Of a DNA stretch of 64,000 nucleotides, positions 8,651 to 22,786 are shown in pieces. The stretch is from Pseudomonas sp. LP_7_YM (GTDB lineage: Bacteria; Pseudomonadota; Gammaproteobacteria; Pseudomonadales; Pseudomonadaceae): the NCBI RefSeq assembly GCF_004364435.1, contig NZ_SOCT01000006.1, positions 62,001 to 126,000 of the forward strand. Direction: 5' to 3'. Under the pieces are notes generated by a model. It was not told where the DNA came from. It did not search any database and saw nothing but the letters and a program-made list of their open reading frames with translations. The translations under genes were made by a program, and so were the position numbers. Each line of letters opens with the position of its first letter. Position 1 is the first letter of the stretch.

Positions 8651-8917
8651 TTAGCCGTTACTGCATCCGTTGCCCATGACCATGTATTCCATGATGTGAC
8701 GCTGACCCTGCGAGTCTTCGTACGTCATGTGTTCGGGTACGACGCGACACACATTGGGCACTTCATCCACCGAGATGACCTTGGCGATATCCGGCTTGCT
8801 CGCATACGTGTAGTGCTCGATGCGTTGTTGCTGGGCGGCCACTTTCGCGCCCGATTCTTCTGCCATTGCCATGGCGCTGAAACCACAAAGAGCCATTACA
8901 ACCAGTGCAGCTTTCAT
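8651..8917 (-). CDS. DUF2790 secreted protein
   Basis: An 88-residue protein with a cleavable signal peptide (probable cut after AMAMA, residue 19) and a mature domain with the DUF2790 pattern: EHYTYASKPDIAKVISVDEVPNVC then VVPEHMTYEDSQG. Two cysteines (in VPNVC and near the C-terminal GNGC) could form a disulfide in the periplasm. DUF2790 proteins occur in several copies in Pseudomonas and are often copper- or stress-responsive, but the function is unknown. GAGGAA precedes the ATG. Stands alone between phhR and acs. Confidence 0.88.
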   Translation of the reverse strand: MKAALVVMALCGFSAMAMAEESGAKVAAQQQRIEHYTYASKPDIAKVISVDEVPNVCRVVPEHMTYEDSQGQRHIMEYMVMGNGCSNG

Positions 8918-9369
8918 TACATGTTTCCTCTCGGTTGCTTCGTCAACTCTGCTGAACGGGAATTCCGTTCGGCCGGGTGCGCAAAACCCTTCTGGGGTTC
9001 TGTGTGAAGCCAGGTGATAACCAGGTTAAGTTGCTGGATCGACAAGCCGGGGTGGGGGGCTTTGCGTTGTCAATCAGTTGCCGTGTTGGCGGAATGAATT
9101 CTATGCCCCTGTCTGGAAGTTATATAGAAACCATTTTGATAAAGACTGTTGAGCAATTGCGTAACAATCACTGAACAGGCTCGGTAGACCCTCTACTGAT
9201 CGGGTTCTCTGGCCATGGCGTCTGGAGGGAAATTTGCGGCGACCCGGGTATTGCAGAGCTTTTCGGCGTTATGCTCAAGGCCGGTAAGACCATCGTCGAA
9301 TGGCTTTCGGGGCCATCGGCAGATACAACAGGGTCATAAAACAACAACATTTTCACCGAGGTAAGAAAG
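8918..9369. other. Gene-free region upstream of acs
   Basis: 452 bases between the DUF2790 gene and acs, presumably holding both divergent promoters. No convincing short gene or hairpin terminator was seen. A sequence with sigma-54 spacing at 9223-9237 was considered and not accepted. Confidence 0.5.
9340..9347 (+). promoter_or_regulatory. Hfq/Crc catabolite-activity motif at acs
   Basis: AACAACAA, an exact AANAANAA match about 20 bases before the acs ATG and upstream of its GAGG ribosome binding site. Confidence 0.55.
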
Positions 9370-11325
<1,956 letters not shown>

Positions 11326-11340
11326 CGCTCGCGTGATCAA

Positions 11341-11377
11341 AAGCGCCCCCTTGGTGAAAGCCTGGCGGGGCTTTTTT
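11341..11377 (+). terminator. Intrinsic terminator of acs
   Basis: A GC-rich stem built from AAGCGCCCC and GGGGCTT around a spacer of about 20 bases, followed by a run of six T, 16 bases after the acs stop. Confidence 0.75.
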
Positions 11378-11397
11378 CAGCTTCCTGCGAATCGCTG

Positions 11398-11418
11398 AGG
11401 AAGCGAATTCATTCGCGA
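11398..11418. repeat. REP-like palindrome
   Basis: GAGGAAGCGAATTCATTCGCG, sharing the GAAGCGAATTCATT core with the repeat at 1661-1674. Contains the small palindrome GCGAATTCATTCGC. Confidence 0.5.
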
Positions 11419-11902
11419 TCAATCTATAAAGCGCCAGAAATACATCTGGTTCAATGTCGCTCTCGTGAATCAACTCGCCTGCGCAGGACGGGCAGCGCTG
11501 TGTCGAGATCTTCCGCCCCTGCTCATGCCTGTAGGCGCTGCTGGAGGTTACGACAGTGGCGCAATCTGTATGTCAGGAAGATCGCTTTCGCGGCTGTCTG
11601 GCCTTCCGATAGCTGCTGCAGAGACTGCGGTGCATGAGAAAACCGAGATATATATCGATTTGTTACCGCCTGCCCACGCCCTGTAACCTTGCGCCCCGCT
11701 GTGGGGCGTTTCAACCCGAAATGCGTGCATGTCATCGCCCGAAACCCACCGCCTGGCACGCTGGACTTGCCGGATTAGAAGGCTTTGCCAATAATGGGCG
11801 CGTTATTTGCTTTGTTGATGGGTTTGCCGCTACTGGTTCGGGCATAAAAATCCTGGGCTGTCAATCGGGCTGATCGGCTTTCTTGGTGCTTCTGTAACTA
11901 GT

Positions 11903-11947
11903 TGTCGCATTGAAGAAATATCGACTTACAGCCTGTCGCTAAAATGC
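11903..11947. promoter_or_regulatory. ArgR operator upstream of aotJ
   Basis: Two TGTCGC cores in direct orientation. The first, 11903-11918, is an exact TGTCGC-N8-AA match to the half-site described for the AraC-type ArgR of P. aeruginosa; the second, at 11934, keeps TGTCGC but not the AA. A third TGTCGC lies at 12050, 29 bases before the ATG. Fits arginine induction of the aot operon. Confidence 0.65.
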
Positions 11948-12078
11948 CGATCACTCGCCGAAGGCCTGTCGAGCCCTGAGACCCGACGGGACCTGCGTCG
12001 CAATTTCAGATATTCCTTCTGCACATTGAGCGTTTCGCTCTCTGCCATTTGTCGCGTTATACCGATGGAGTTTCAAGA

Positions 12079-12855
12079 ATGAAAAAGCTCATGCTGCTGG
12101 GCGCGCTGGCGTTGTCCGTATTGGCACAGCCTGTAGTTGCCGATGAAAAACCCCTGAAGATCGGTATCGAAGCTGCTTATCCTCCATTCGCCTCGAAAGC
12201 GCCGGACGGCAACATCGTCGGCTTCGACTACGACATCGGCAACGCGCTGTGTGAAGAGATGAAGGTCAAGTGTGTCTGGGTCGAGCAAGAGTTCGACGGT
12301 CTGATCCCGGCCCTCAAAGTACGCAAGATCGACGCGGTCCTGTCCTCGATGTCCATCACCGAAGATCGCAAGAAGTCCGTTGATTTCAGCAACAAGTACT
12401 ACAACACCCCGGCCCGTCTGGTCATGAAGCAAGGCACCGTCGTCAGCGACAGCATGACCGAGCTCAAGGGCAAGAACATTGGCGTGCAGCGTGGCTCCAT
12501 CCACGAGCGTTTCGCCAAGGAAGTCCTCGCTCCACTGGGCGCCGAAATCAAGCCCTACAGCTCGCAGAACGAAATCTATCTGGACATCGGCGCCGGTCGC
12601 CTGGACGGCACCGTAGCGGATGCGACCCTGTTGCAGGACGGTTTCCTCAATACCGATTCGGGCAAGGGCTACGCGTTTGTCGGCCCGGCCTTCACCGATG
12701 TCAACTACTTCGGCGACGGCGTAGGCATCGCGGTACGCAAGGGTGACAAGGCCGATCTGGACCGAATCAACGCGGCCATCACTGCTATCCGTGCAGACGG
12801 TAAATACAAGGCGATCCAGGACAAGTACTTCAATTTCGATATCTACGGCCAGTAA
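12079..12855 (+). CDS. aotJ: Arginine/ornithine periplasmic binding protein AotJ
   Basis: Solute receptor of the AotJQMP ABC importer. 258 residues with an N-terminal signal peptide ([17 protein letters not shown], probable cut after residue 21) and the type II periplasmic binding fold pattern of the lysine/arginine/ornithine family: [25 protein letters not shown], then [16 protein letters not shown]. The ATG at 12079 is chosen over an upstream frame extension because GGAG precedes it and the signal peptide begins there. First gene of the operon; a strong hairpin between it and aotQ probably lets the receptor be made in excess over the permease. Confidence 0.95.
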   Translation: MKKLMLLGALALSVLAQPVVADEKPLKIGIEAAYPPFASKAPDGNIVGFDYDIGNALCEEMKVKCVWVEQEFDGLIPALKVRKIDAVLSSMSITEDRKKSVDFSNKYYNTPARLVMKQGTVVSDSMTELKGKNIGVQRGSIHERFAKEVLAPLGAEIKPYSSQNEIYLDIGAGRLDGTVADATLLQDGFLNTDSGKGYAFVGPAFTDVNYFGDGVGIAVRKGDKADLDRINAAITAIRADGKYKAIQDKYFNFDIYGQ

Positions 12856-12870
12856 GTAAACACCTGCAGT

Positions 12871-12916
12871 AATGGCGCAATCGGCGGGGACCGGATCCAC
12901 GATTGCGCCATTTTTC
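12871..12916 (+). terminator. Intercistronic hairpin/attenuator between aotJ and aotQ
   Basis: Perfect 12-bp inverted arms AATGGCGCAATC (12871-12882) and GATTGCGCCATT (12901-12912) followed by T's to 12914 and CT. Typical of partial terminators placed between an abundant binding protein and its membrane permease. Confidence 0.75.
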
Positions 12917-12942
12917 TATCCCGTGCTCGAGGGCCAAACAAC

Positions 12943-13632
12943 ATGTTGAAAGGCTACGGAGCCGTCATCCTCGACGGTGCATGGCTGACCTTGCAGCTCG
13001 CCCTGTGCTCCATGGCGATGGCAATCGTGCTCGGTCTGATCGGCGTGTCGCTGCGCCTGTCGCCGGTGCGCTGGCTGGCCTGGCTGGGTGATCTGTATTC
13101 CACGGTCATTCGCGGTATTCCCGATCTGGTCCTGATCCTGCTGATTTTTTACGGCGGCCAGGACTTGCTCAACCGCGCCGCACCCCTGCTCGGTTATGAC
13201 GATTACATCGACCTGAACCCGCTGGTGGCCGGTATCGGCACGCTGGGTTTCATCTTCGGCGCCTATCTGTCCGAAACCTTCCGCGGCGCGTTCATGGCCA
13301 TTCCAAAGGGGCAGGCCGAGGCGGGCATGGCTTATGGCATGAGCAGTTCACGCCTGTTCTTCCGCGTCCTGGTGCCGCAGATGATTCGTCTGGCGATTCC
13401 CGGATTCACCAATAACTGGCTGGTACTGACCAAGGCCACCGCGCTGATTTCCGTGGTCGGCCTGCAAGACATGATGTTCAAGGCCAAGCAGGCGGCCGAT
13501 GCCACTCGCCAGCCCTTCACTTTTTTCCTTGCAGTGGCGGCCATGTACCTGGTGATCACCAGTGTCTCGCTGCTGATACTGCGTCAAATCGAAAAGCGTT
13601 ATTCGGCGGGCGTAAGGGTGGCAGACCTATGA
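12943..13632 (+). CDS. aotQ: Arginine/ornithine ABC permease AotQ
   Basis: Membrane subunit of the arginine/ornithine importer, 229 residues with about five hydrophobic helices. The EAA-type cytoplasmic loop that docks on the ATPase is visible (AEAGMAYGMSSSRLFFRVLVPQ region), as is the polar amino acid permease motif VIRGIPDLVLILLIFYGGQ. GAGGG lies upstream of the ATG. The last four bases overlap aotM (ATGA), implying translational coupling. HisQ-like by family. Confidence 0.94.
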   Translation: MLKGYGAVILDGAWLTLQLALCSMAMAIVLGLIGVSLRLSPVRWLAWLGDLYSTVIRGIPDLVLILLIFYGGQDLLNRAAPLLGYDDYIDLNPLVAGIGTLGFIFGAYLSETFRGAFMAIPKGQAEAGMAYGMSSSRLFFRVLVPQMIRLAIPGFTNNWLVLTKATALISVVGLQDMMFKAKQAADATRQPFTFFLAVAAMYLVITSVSLLILRQIEKRYSAGVRVADL

Positions 13633-14327
13633 TCTTCGATTACAACGTCGTCTGGGAAAACCTGCCCCTGTATTTCGGCGGCATGTTGATTACCCTCAAG
13701 CTACTTGCGATTTCGCTGTTTTTCGGTCTGCTGGCCGCATTGCCTCTGGGATTGATGCGGGTCTCGAAAGTCGCCTGGGTCAACCTGCTGGCCTGGAGTT
13801 ATACCTACGTGATTCGCGGCACGCCGATGCTGGTGCAGCTGTTCCTGATTTATTACGGGCTGGCCCAGTTCGAAGCGGTGCGCGAAAGCTTTCTCTGGCC
13901 ATGGTTGTCCAGTGCCACCTTTTGCGCCTGCCTGGCGTTTGCCGTCAATACCAGCGCCTACACCGCCGAAATCATTGCCGGCAGCCTGAAGTCCACCCCG
14001 CCCGGTGAGATCGAAGCGGCCCGGGCGATGGGTATGTCCAAGTCCAAGCTGTATCGCCGCATCCTTCTGCCCTCGGCGTTGCGTCGGGCACTGCCGCAGT
14101 ACAGCAATGAAGTGATCATGATGCTGCAGACCACCAGCCTGGCGTCCATTGTCACCTTGATGGATATCACCGGCGCGGCGCGCACCGTTAACGCGCAGTT
14201 CTACCTGCCGTTCGAGGCGTACATTACCGCTGGGGTGTTCTACCTGTGCCTGACGTTCATTCTGGTGAAACTGTTCAAGCTGGCCGAGCGCCGCTGGCTC
14301 AGTTACCTCGCACCGAGGAAGCACTGA
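13629..14327 (+). CDS. aotM: Arginine/ornithine ABC permease AotM
   Basis: Second membrane subunit, HisM-like, 232 residues. Contains the companion motifs YTYVIRGTPMLVQLFLIYYG and the EAA loop EIEAARAMGMSKSKLYRRIL. Starts within the aotQ stop codon (ATGA) and ends two bases before the aotO ATG, so all three are one tightly packed transcript. AotQ and AotM together form the channel heterodimer. Confidence 0.94.
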   Translation: MIFDYNVVWENLPLYFGGMLITLKLLAISLFFGLLAALPLGLMRVSKVAWVNLLAWSYTYVIRGTPMLVQLFLIYYGLAQFEAVRESFLWPWLSSATFCACLAFAVNTSAYTAEIIAGSLKSTPPGEIEAARAMGMSKSKLYRRILLPSALRRALPQYSNEVIMMLQTTSLASIVTLMDITGAARTVNAQFYLPFEAYITAGVFYLCLTFILVKLFKLAERRWLSYLAPRKH

Positions 14328-14328
14328 T

Positions 14329-15441
14329 ATGCAGCGCATCGATCACAGCCTGCCGTGGGGCAGCCTCGGCACCCAGCGCACCTTGAGCGTATTGCGTTTC
14401 GGTCAAGGCGAGCGTAAGGCCTACATTCAGGCCAGCTTGCACGCCGACGAGCTGCCGGGTATGCGCACTGCGTGGGAGCTGAAAAAGCGTCTGATGCAGC
14501 TGGAGGAGCAGGGCTTGCTCAACGGCGTTATCGAGCTGGTGCCGGTGGCTAACCCGATTGGCCTGGGGCAATTGCTGCAGGGCAATCATCAGGGGCGCTT
14601 CGAGTACGGCAGCGGCAAGAACTTCAACCGCGATTTCACCGAGTTGAGCGAGCCGGTGGGTGACCTGCTCACTGGCAAGCTTGGTGACGATCCACATGCC
14701 AACGTCAAGCTGATCCGTCAGGCCATGGCCGATGTGCTTGACCGGTTGCCACCGGCGGGCAGTGAGCTGGCGGGCATGCAGCGTGTGCTGCTGAGTCACG
14801 CTTGCAACGCCGATATCGTTCTGGATCTGCATTGCGACACCGATGCTTCCCTGCATATGTACGCCTTGCCCCAGCACTGGCCCCAATGGCGCTCGCTGTC
14901 TGCCCGTTTGGGCGTCAGTGTCGGGCTGCTGGCTGAGGATTCCGGTGGCAGCTCGTTCGATGAGGCCTGCTCGCTTCCCTGGTTGAGACTGGCGAAGCGT
15001 TTTCCCGATGCGCAGATTCCGCCGGCCTGCATGTCCACCACCCTGGAGCTGGGCGGTCAGTCCAACACCGGCAAGGCGGACGCTGAGGCCTTTGCCGAAG
15101 GCATGCTGGCATTTCTGGCCGAGCATGGCCTGATCAGTGGCCAATGGCCGCAACCGGCGTTCGAAGCGTGCGAAGGCATGCCGTTCGAAGGCACCGAAAT
15201 GATCTACGCGCCGCATCCTGGCGTGCTGACGTTCCTGCGTGCGGCAGGCGCCTGGGTAGAGCCCGGCGAGCCGCTGTTCGAGGTCATAGACCCTTTGTCC
15301 GATCGGGCGACCACGGTGTGCGCCGGGACTGCCGGCGTACTGTTCGCCATCGAAAAACTGCGTTACGCCCAGCCAGGTTTCTGGATGGCCAAGGTGGCGG
15401 GCCGCACCCCTTTGCGCAGCGGCCGCCTGCTCAGTGACTGA
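14329..15441 (+). CDS. aotO: AotO, aspartoacylase/succinylglutamate desuccinylase-like protein
   Basis: 370-residue member of the zinc carboxypeptidase-like AstE/aspartoacylase family. The zinc-binding pattern is present: His38 and Glu41 in ASLHADELPG, and a downstream His in VLDLHCDTDASLH. An Arg/Asn pair in KNFNRDF also fits the substrate site. The C-terminal part has a lipoyl-like beta domain (GAWVEPGEPLFEVIDPL). In P. aeruginosa the equivalent gene sits in the same place within aotJQMOP and is not required for transport; its substrate is not established. True AstE is encoded separately at 24523, so this is probably a distinct N-acyl amino acid deacylase. Confidence 0.85.
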   Translation: MQRIDHSLPWGSLGTQRTLSVLRFGQGERKAYIQASLHADELPGMRTAWELKKRLMQLEEQGLLNGVIELVPVANPIGLGQLLQGNHQGRFEYGSGKNFNRDFTELSEPVGDLLTGKLGDDPHANVKLIRQAMADVLDRLPPAGSELAGMQRVLLSHACNADIVLDLHCDTDASLHMYALPQHWPQWRSLSARLGVSVGLLAEDSGGSSFDEACSLPWLRLAKRFPDAQIPPACMSTTLELGGQSNTGKADAEAFAEGMLAFLAEHGLISGQWPQPAFEACEGMPFEGTEMIYAPHPGVLTFLRAAGAWVEPGEPLFEVIDPLSDRATTVCAGTAGVLFAIEKLRYAQPGFWMAKVAGRTPLRSGRLLSD

Positions 15442-15462
15442 TTACTTGTGAGAACCGACAAC

Positions 15463-16227
15463 ATGAACAAACTGGAAGTCCAGGACCTGCACAAGTACTA
15501 CGGCAATCACGAGGTGCTCAAGGGCGTTTCGCTGACCGCCAGGGCTGGCGATGTCATCAGCATCATCGGCTCCAGTGGCTCGGGCAAGAGTACGTTCCTG
15601 CGCTGCATCAACTTGCTGGAGCAGCCGAAATCCGGGCGCATTCTGCTCAACAATGAAGAGCTGAAACTGGTCGCCAACAAGGACGGTGGCTTGAAGGCTG
15701 CCGATCCCAAGCAGTTGCAACGCATGCGTTCGCGGCTGTCGATGGTGTTCCAGCATTTCAATCTCTGGTCCCATATGACCGCGCTGGAGAACATTATCGA
15801 AGCGCCGATTCACGTGCTGGGGGTCCCGAAAAAGGAGGCCCTGGAAAAGGCCGAGCACTATCTGAACAAGGTCGGCGTCGCTCATCGCAAGGATGCCTTT
15901 CCGGGGCACATGTCCGGTGGCGAACAACAGCGTGTGGCAATTGCCCGTGCGCTGGCCATGGAACCGGAGGTGATGTTGTTCGACGAGCCGACTTCAGCGC
16001 TCGATCCGGAACTGGTCGGCGATGTCTTGAAGGTCATGCAGGCACTGGCCCAGGAAGGCCGCACCATGGTCGTGGTGACCCACGAAATGGGCTTTGCCCG
16101 AGAGGTGTCGAACCAGCTCATCTTCTTGCACAAGGGCCTGGTCGAAGAGAGCGGCAACCCGCGAGAAGTGCTGGTCAGCCCCAAATCCGAGCGCCTGCAG
16201 CAGTTCCTATCAGGCAGCTTGAAGTAA
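15463..16227 (+). CDS. aotP: Arginine/ornithine ABC transporter ATPase AotP
   Basis: Nucleotide-binding subunit, 254 residues, HisP-like. Walker [10 protein letters not shown] (36-44), signature [15 protein letters not shown], Walker [15 protein letters not shown] and the switch histidine in VVVTHEMGF are all intact. A GTG at 15448 would add five residues; ATG 15463 is preferred because the family starts [11 protein letters not shown] and GAGAA lies upstream. Last transporter gene before argR, 147 bases away, with a TCACACG/CGTGTGA hairpin between (16323-16341). Confidence 0.95.
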   Translation: MNKLEVQDLHKYYGNHEVLKGVSLTARAGDVISIIGSSGSGKSTFLRCINLLEQPKSGRILLNNEELKLVANKDGGLKAADPKQLQRMRSRLSMVFQHFNLWSHMTALENIIEAPIHVLGVPKKEALEKAEHYLNKVGVAHRKDAFPGHMSGGEQQRVAIARALAMEPEVMLFDEPTSALDPELVGDVLKVMQALAQEGRTMVVVTHEMGFAREVSNQLIFLHKGLVEESGNPREVLVSPKSERLQQFLSGSLK

Positions 16228-16374
16228 CCATTGGCGCCGTGTTGAACGGTGCGTTTTGTACGAGAACAGTTCATGCTGCGCGTCACCTCGCGCTGCCATG
16301 AGCTGAACCCGGTAGATTGCTTTCACACGCGCTGCGTGTGACCCATAACAGCGACACGTTTCGGACTGCACGCC

Positions 16375-17358
16375 ATGACTGCCCATCGAATCGGATTCCT
16401 TATCTGGCCCGGCACCAAAGCCCTGACTCTGGCGCTGGCGGAGGAAGCCTTGCGTGTCGCTCAGCGTGTTCATCCTGAGGTGGTGTACGATCTGACCTTC
16501 ATGCAGGCCGAGCCTGCGGCGCAAGGCGGCGGCTGGCAATTACCGGGTGAGCCTTGGGGCGGTCGGCTTGAGGGTTGTCAGAAAGTATTTCTCGTCGCCG
16601 ATGAGCCGCCAGCCCCGATGGCGTCTTCACTGGCCGCAGCGCTCAAGCAGTTGGTGCGCGCAGGTTGCGTGATCGGCGGTCTTTCGGCGGGTGTGTATCC
16701 GCTGGCGCAATTGGGGCTGCTGGATGGTTATCGGGCTGCAGTGCACTGGCGCTGGCAGGATGATTTCGCCGAGCGCTTCCCCAAGGTCATCGCCACCAGT
16801 CATCTGTTCGACTGGGATCGCGATCGTCTGACGGCCTGCGGCGGCATGTCGGTGCTGGATCTGCTGTTGGCGGTGCTGGCGCGCGATCATGGTGCGGAGC
16901 TGGCGGGCGCGGTCTCGGAGGAACTGGTGGTCGAGCGCATTCGTGAAGGTGGCGAGCGTCAGCGCATCCCGTTGCAGAATCGCCTGGGCTCCAGTCATCC
17001 CAAGCTCACTCAAGCTGTGCTGTTGATGGAAGCCAACATCGAAGAGCCGCTGACCACCGACGAAATCGCTCAACATGTCTGCGTGTCCCGTCGTCAACTG
17101 GAGCGCATTTTCAAGCAATACCTCAATCGCGTCCCCAGCCAGTATTATCTGGAGCTGCGCCTGAACAAGGCCCGGCAAATGCTGATGCAGACCAGCAAAT
17201 CGATTATCCAGATCGGCCTCTCCTGCGGCTTTTCCTCCGGCCCGCATTTTTCCAGCGCATACCGTAATTTCTTCGGCGCCACTCCCCGCGAAGACCGCAA
17301 CCAACGCCGTAGCAGCAGCCCTTTCGAACTGTCTTCGGTGCCGGCGGAGCGGGGTTAA
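16375..17358 (+). CDS. argR: Arginine-responsive AraC-type regulator ArgR
   Basis: Pseudomonas ArgR, unrelated to the E. coli hexameric ArgR. 327 residues: an N-terminal DJ-1/PfpI-like (class I glutamine amidotransferase fold) sensor domain (about 5-200, with GGLSAGVYPLAQLGLL) and a C-terminal AraC double helix-turn-helix (about 225-315, TTDEIAQHVCVSRRQLERIF and CGFSSGPHFSSAYRNFFG). It activates the aot and aru operons when arginine is present. The TGTCGC-N8-AA half-sites that it should recognise are seen before both aotJ and aruC, and the gene lies between its two target operons. Confidence 0.93.
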   Translation: MTAHRIGFLIWPGTKALTLALAEEALRVAQRVHPEVVYDLTFMQAEPAAQGGGWQLPGEPWGGRLEGCQKVFLVADEPPAPMASSLAAALKQLVRAGCVIGGLSAGVYPLAQLGLLDGYRAAVHWRWQDDFAERFPKVIATSHLFDWDRDRLTACGGMSVLDLLLAVLARDHGAELAGAVSEELVVERIREGGERQRIPLQNRLGSSHPKLTQAVLLMEANIEEPLTTDEIAQHVCVSRRQLERIFKQYLNRVPSQYYLELRLNKARQMLMQTSKSIIQIGLSCGFSSGPHFSSAYRNFFGATPREDRNQRRSSSPFELSSVPAERG

Positions 17359-17459
17359 TCGATACTCCCGTTGCCTTCAAAATCATTGGCTGGCATTCAC
17401 ACCGCAAGGCCTGCTACAGCACGCCGCCAACGTTTAAACTGCGCCTTTCCGACGCTATT

Positions 17460-18825
<1,366 letters not shown>

Positions 18826-18843
18826 CTCCCGAGCTGCACGAAC

Positions 18844-18928
18844 CCTGTAGGCGTGAGTGTGGTCGCGATGGCGGTCTGTCTGACACACCGCTTTTCGCGA
18901 CCGTCGTCACCTGCGATTGCTCCTACAG
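18844..18928. repeat. Palindromic repeat between aruC and aruF
   Basis: Outer arms CCTGTAGG and CCTACAG enclose an inner GGTCGCGA/TCGCGACC pair. It shares the CTGTAGG...CCTACAG outer pairing with the 22625 repeat and lies in the intercistronic gap. Confidence 0.6.
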
Positions 18929-18998
18929 AGATGTGCGTGCGGTTGGACTATTTTCCCAATGCCGGTCCACCGGCCTGTTTTTCTCAAGGAGTGACACC

Positions 18999-20030
18999 AT
19001 GCTGGTGATGCGCCCCGCGCAAATGGCTGATCTGAGCGAGGTTCAACGACTCGCTGCGGACAGCCCGATTGGTGTCACGTCCCTGCCGGATGACGCTGGA
19101 CGTCTGAGTGACAAGATCGCCGCTTCCGAAGCGTCGTTCGCTGCCGAAGTCAGTTTCAACGGCGAGGAAACCTATTTCTTTGTGCTGGAAGACACCGATT
19201 CCGGTCGTCTTGTCGGCTGTTCCGGGATTGTTGCATCGGCTGGGTATTCCGAGCCGTTCTACAGCTTTCGCAACGAAACGTTCGTTCATGCTTCCCGCGA
19301 ACTGAAGATTCACAACAAGATTCACGTGCTCTCGCAATGCCATGACCTGACCGGCAACAGCTTGCTGACCAGTTTTTATGTGCTGCCGGAGCTGGTGGGT
19401 ACGTTGTGGTCGGAGCTCAACTCCCGGGCGCGCTTGCTGTTCGTCGCAGCGCACCCCGAGCGTTTTGCCGACTCGGTAGTGACCGAGATTGTCGGCTATA
19501 GCGATGAAAACGGTGACTCGCCATTCTGGGACGCCATCGGCCGCAACTTCTTCGACCTCAACTATGCCGAGGCCGAGCGTATCTGCGGCCTGAAGAGCCG
19601 TACATTTCTTGCCGAATTGATGCCGCATTACCCGATCTACGTCCCACTGCTGCCGGACGAAGCTCAGGAGGCCATGGGGCAGGTGCACCCGCGGGCGCAG
19701 ATCACCTTCGACATTCTGATGCGCGAAGGCTTCGAAACCGATCATTACATCGACATCTTCGATGGCGGCCCGACGCTGCACGCCCGGGTTTCCGGTATTC
19801 GTTCGATCGCCCAAAGCCGTGTGGTGCCGGTGAGAGTCGACACCGTCAACAGCGGCGATGCGGTCAAAGGCGGGCGTCCTTATCTGGTCGCCAACAGTCA
19901 GTTGCAGGACTACCGGGCCGTGATGCTGGAGCTGGACTGGGTGCCTGGTAAGCCAGTAACCCTGAGCCTTTGCGCAGCCGAAGCGCTGGGTGTCGGTGAA
20001 GGCGCCAGCGTCCGTATCGTCGCGGTTTGA
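18999..20030 (+). CDS. aruF: Arginine/ornithine N-succinyltransferase, AruF subunit
   Basis: First step of the AST pathway: succinyl-CoA plus arginine gives N2-succinylarginine. Pseudomonads use a heteromer of two paralogous subunits, AruF (here, 343 residues) and AruG. The N terminus MLVMRPAQMADLSEVQRLA has the GNAT-like acetyltransferase opening, followed by conserved blocks such as LTGNSLLTSFYVLPEL and FWDAIGRNFFDLNYAEAE. ATG 18999 is chosen because AAGGAG lies eight bases upstream; an in-frame extension to 18933 has no ribosome binding site and unlike composition. Confidence 0.94.
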   Translation: MLVMRPAQMADLSEVQRLAADSPIGVTSLPDDAGRLSDKIAASEASFAAEVSFNGEETYFFVLEDTDSGRLVGCSGIVASAGYSEPFYSFRNETFVHASRELKIHNKIHVLSQCHDLTGNSLLTSFYVLPELVGTLWSELNSRARLLFVAAHPERFADSVVTEIVGYSDENGDSPFWDAIGRNFFDLNYAEAERICGLKSRTFLAELMPHYPIYVPLLPDEAQEAMGQVHPRAQITFDILMREGFETDHYIDIFDGGPTLHARVSGIRSIAQSRVVPVRVDTVNSGDAVKGGRPYLVANSQLQDYRAVMLELDWVPGKPVTLSLCAAEALGVGEGASVRIVAV

Positions 20031-20130
20031 CAGTTGAGTCATCGGTGATCAGCGCTGATCGACAGCCTGGTACCGTGTCGCAGGTTAGCGAGTTCGTCGG
20101 ATTCTACGGAAACCGGCTTGAGGAGAAAGC

Positions 20131-22622
<2,492 letters not shown>

Positions 22623-22624
22623 TC

Positions 22625-22730
22625 CTTGTAGGCGCGCTTGCCCGCAAGTGAGGTCGGTCCGCGCCAGACGCGTCGGTTGATACGGCGCAGTCGTCCAGAT
22701 GCGCACCAGACCCGGCGCGCTCCTACAGGT
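22625..22730. repeat. Palindromic repeat between astD and astB
   Basis: CTTGTAGGCGCGC at the left and GCGCGCTCCTACAGG at the right form long inverted arms, with a nested GGTCGGTCC...GACCC centre. Related to the 18844 element by its TGTAGG/CCTACA outer pairing. Confidence 0.6.
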
Positions 22731-22786
22731 TTTGCAGCGCAGGATGAAGAATGTGCACATAAAAACAGATCCACGGAGCCTCACCG

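Larger units (their letters stand above)
11378..12078. other. Long gene-free region before aotJ
   Basis: About 700 bases with no convincing coding frame. Contents: a REP-like palindrome at 11398, a compact CGCCCC-GCTGT-GGGGCG hairpin at 11692-11708 followed by TTTC, and the ArgR-type half-sites at 11903-11947. An unrecognised small RNA ending at the 11692 hairpin is possible but not demonstrated. Confidence 0.5.

Noticed and set aside
9223..9237. Sigma-54-like TGG-N10-TTGC spacing upstream of acs
   Set aside because: Keeps GG and GC but lacks the CAC part of the consensus, and acs is not known here as sigma-54 dependent.
16323..16341. TCACACG/CGTGTGA hairpin between aotP and argR as a terminator
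   Set aside because: No T-run; argR is reported in the same operon as aot, so read-through is expected.
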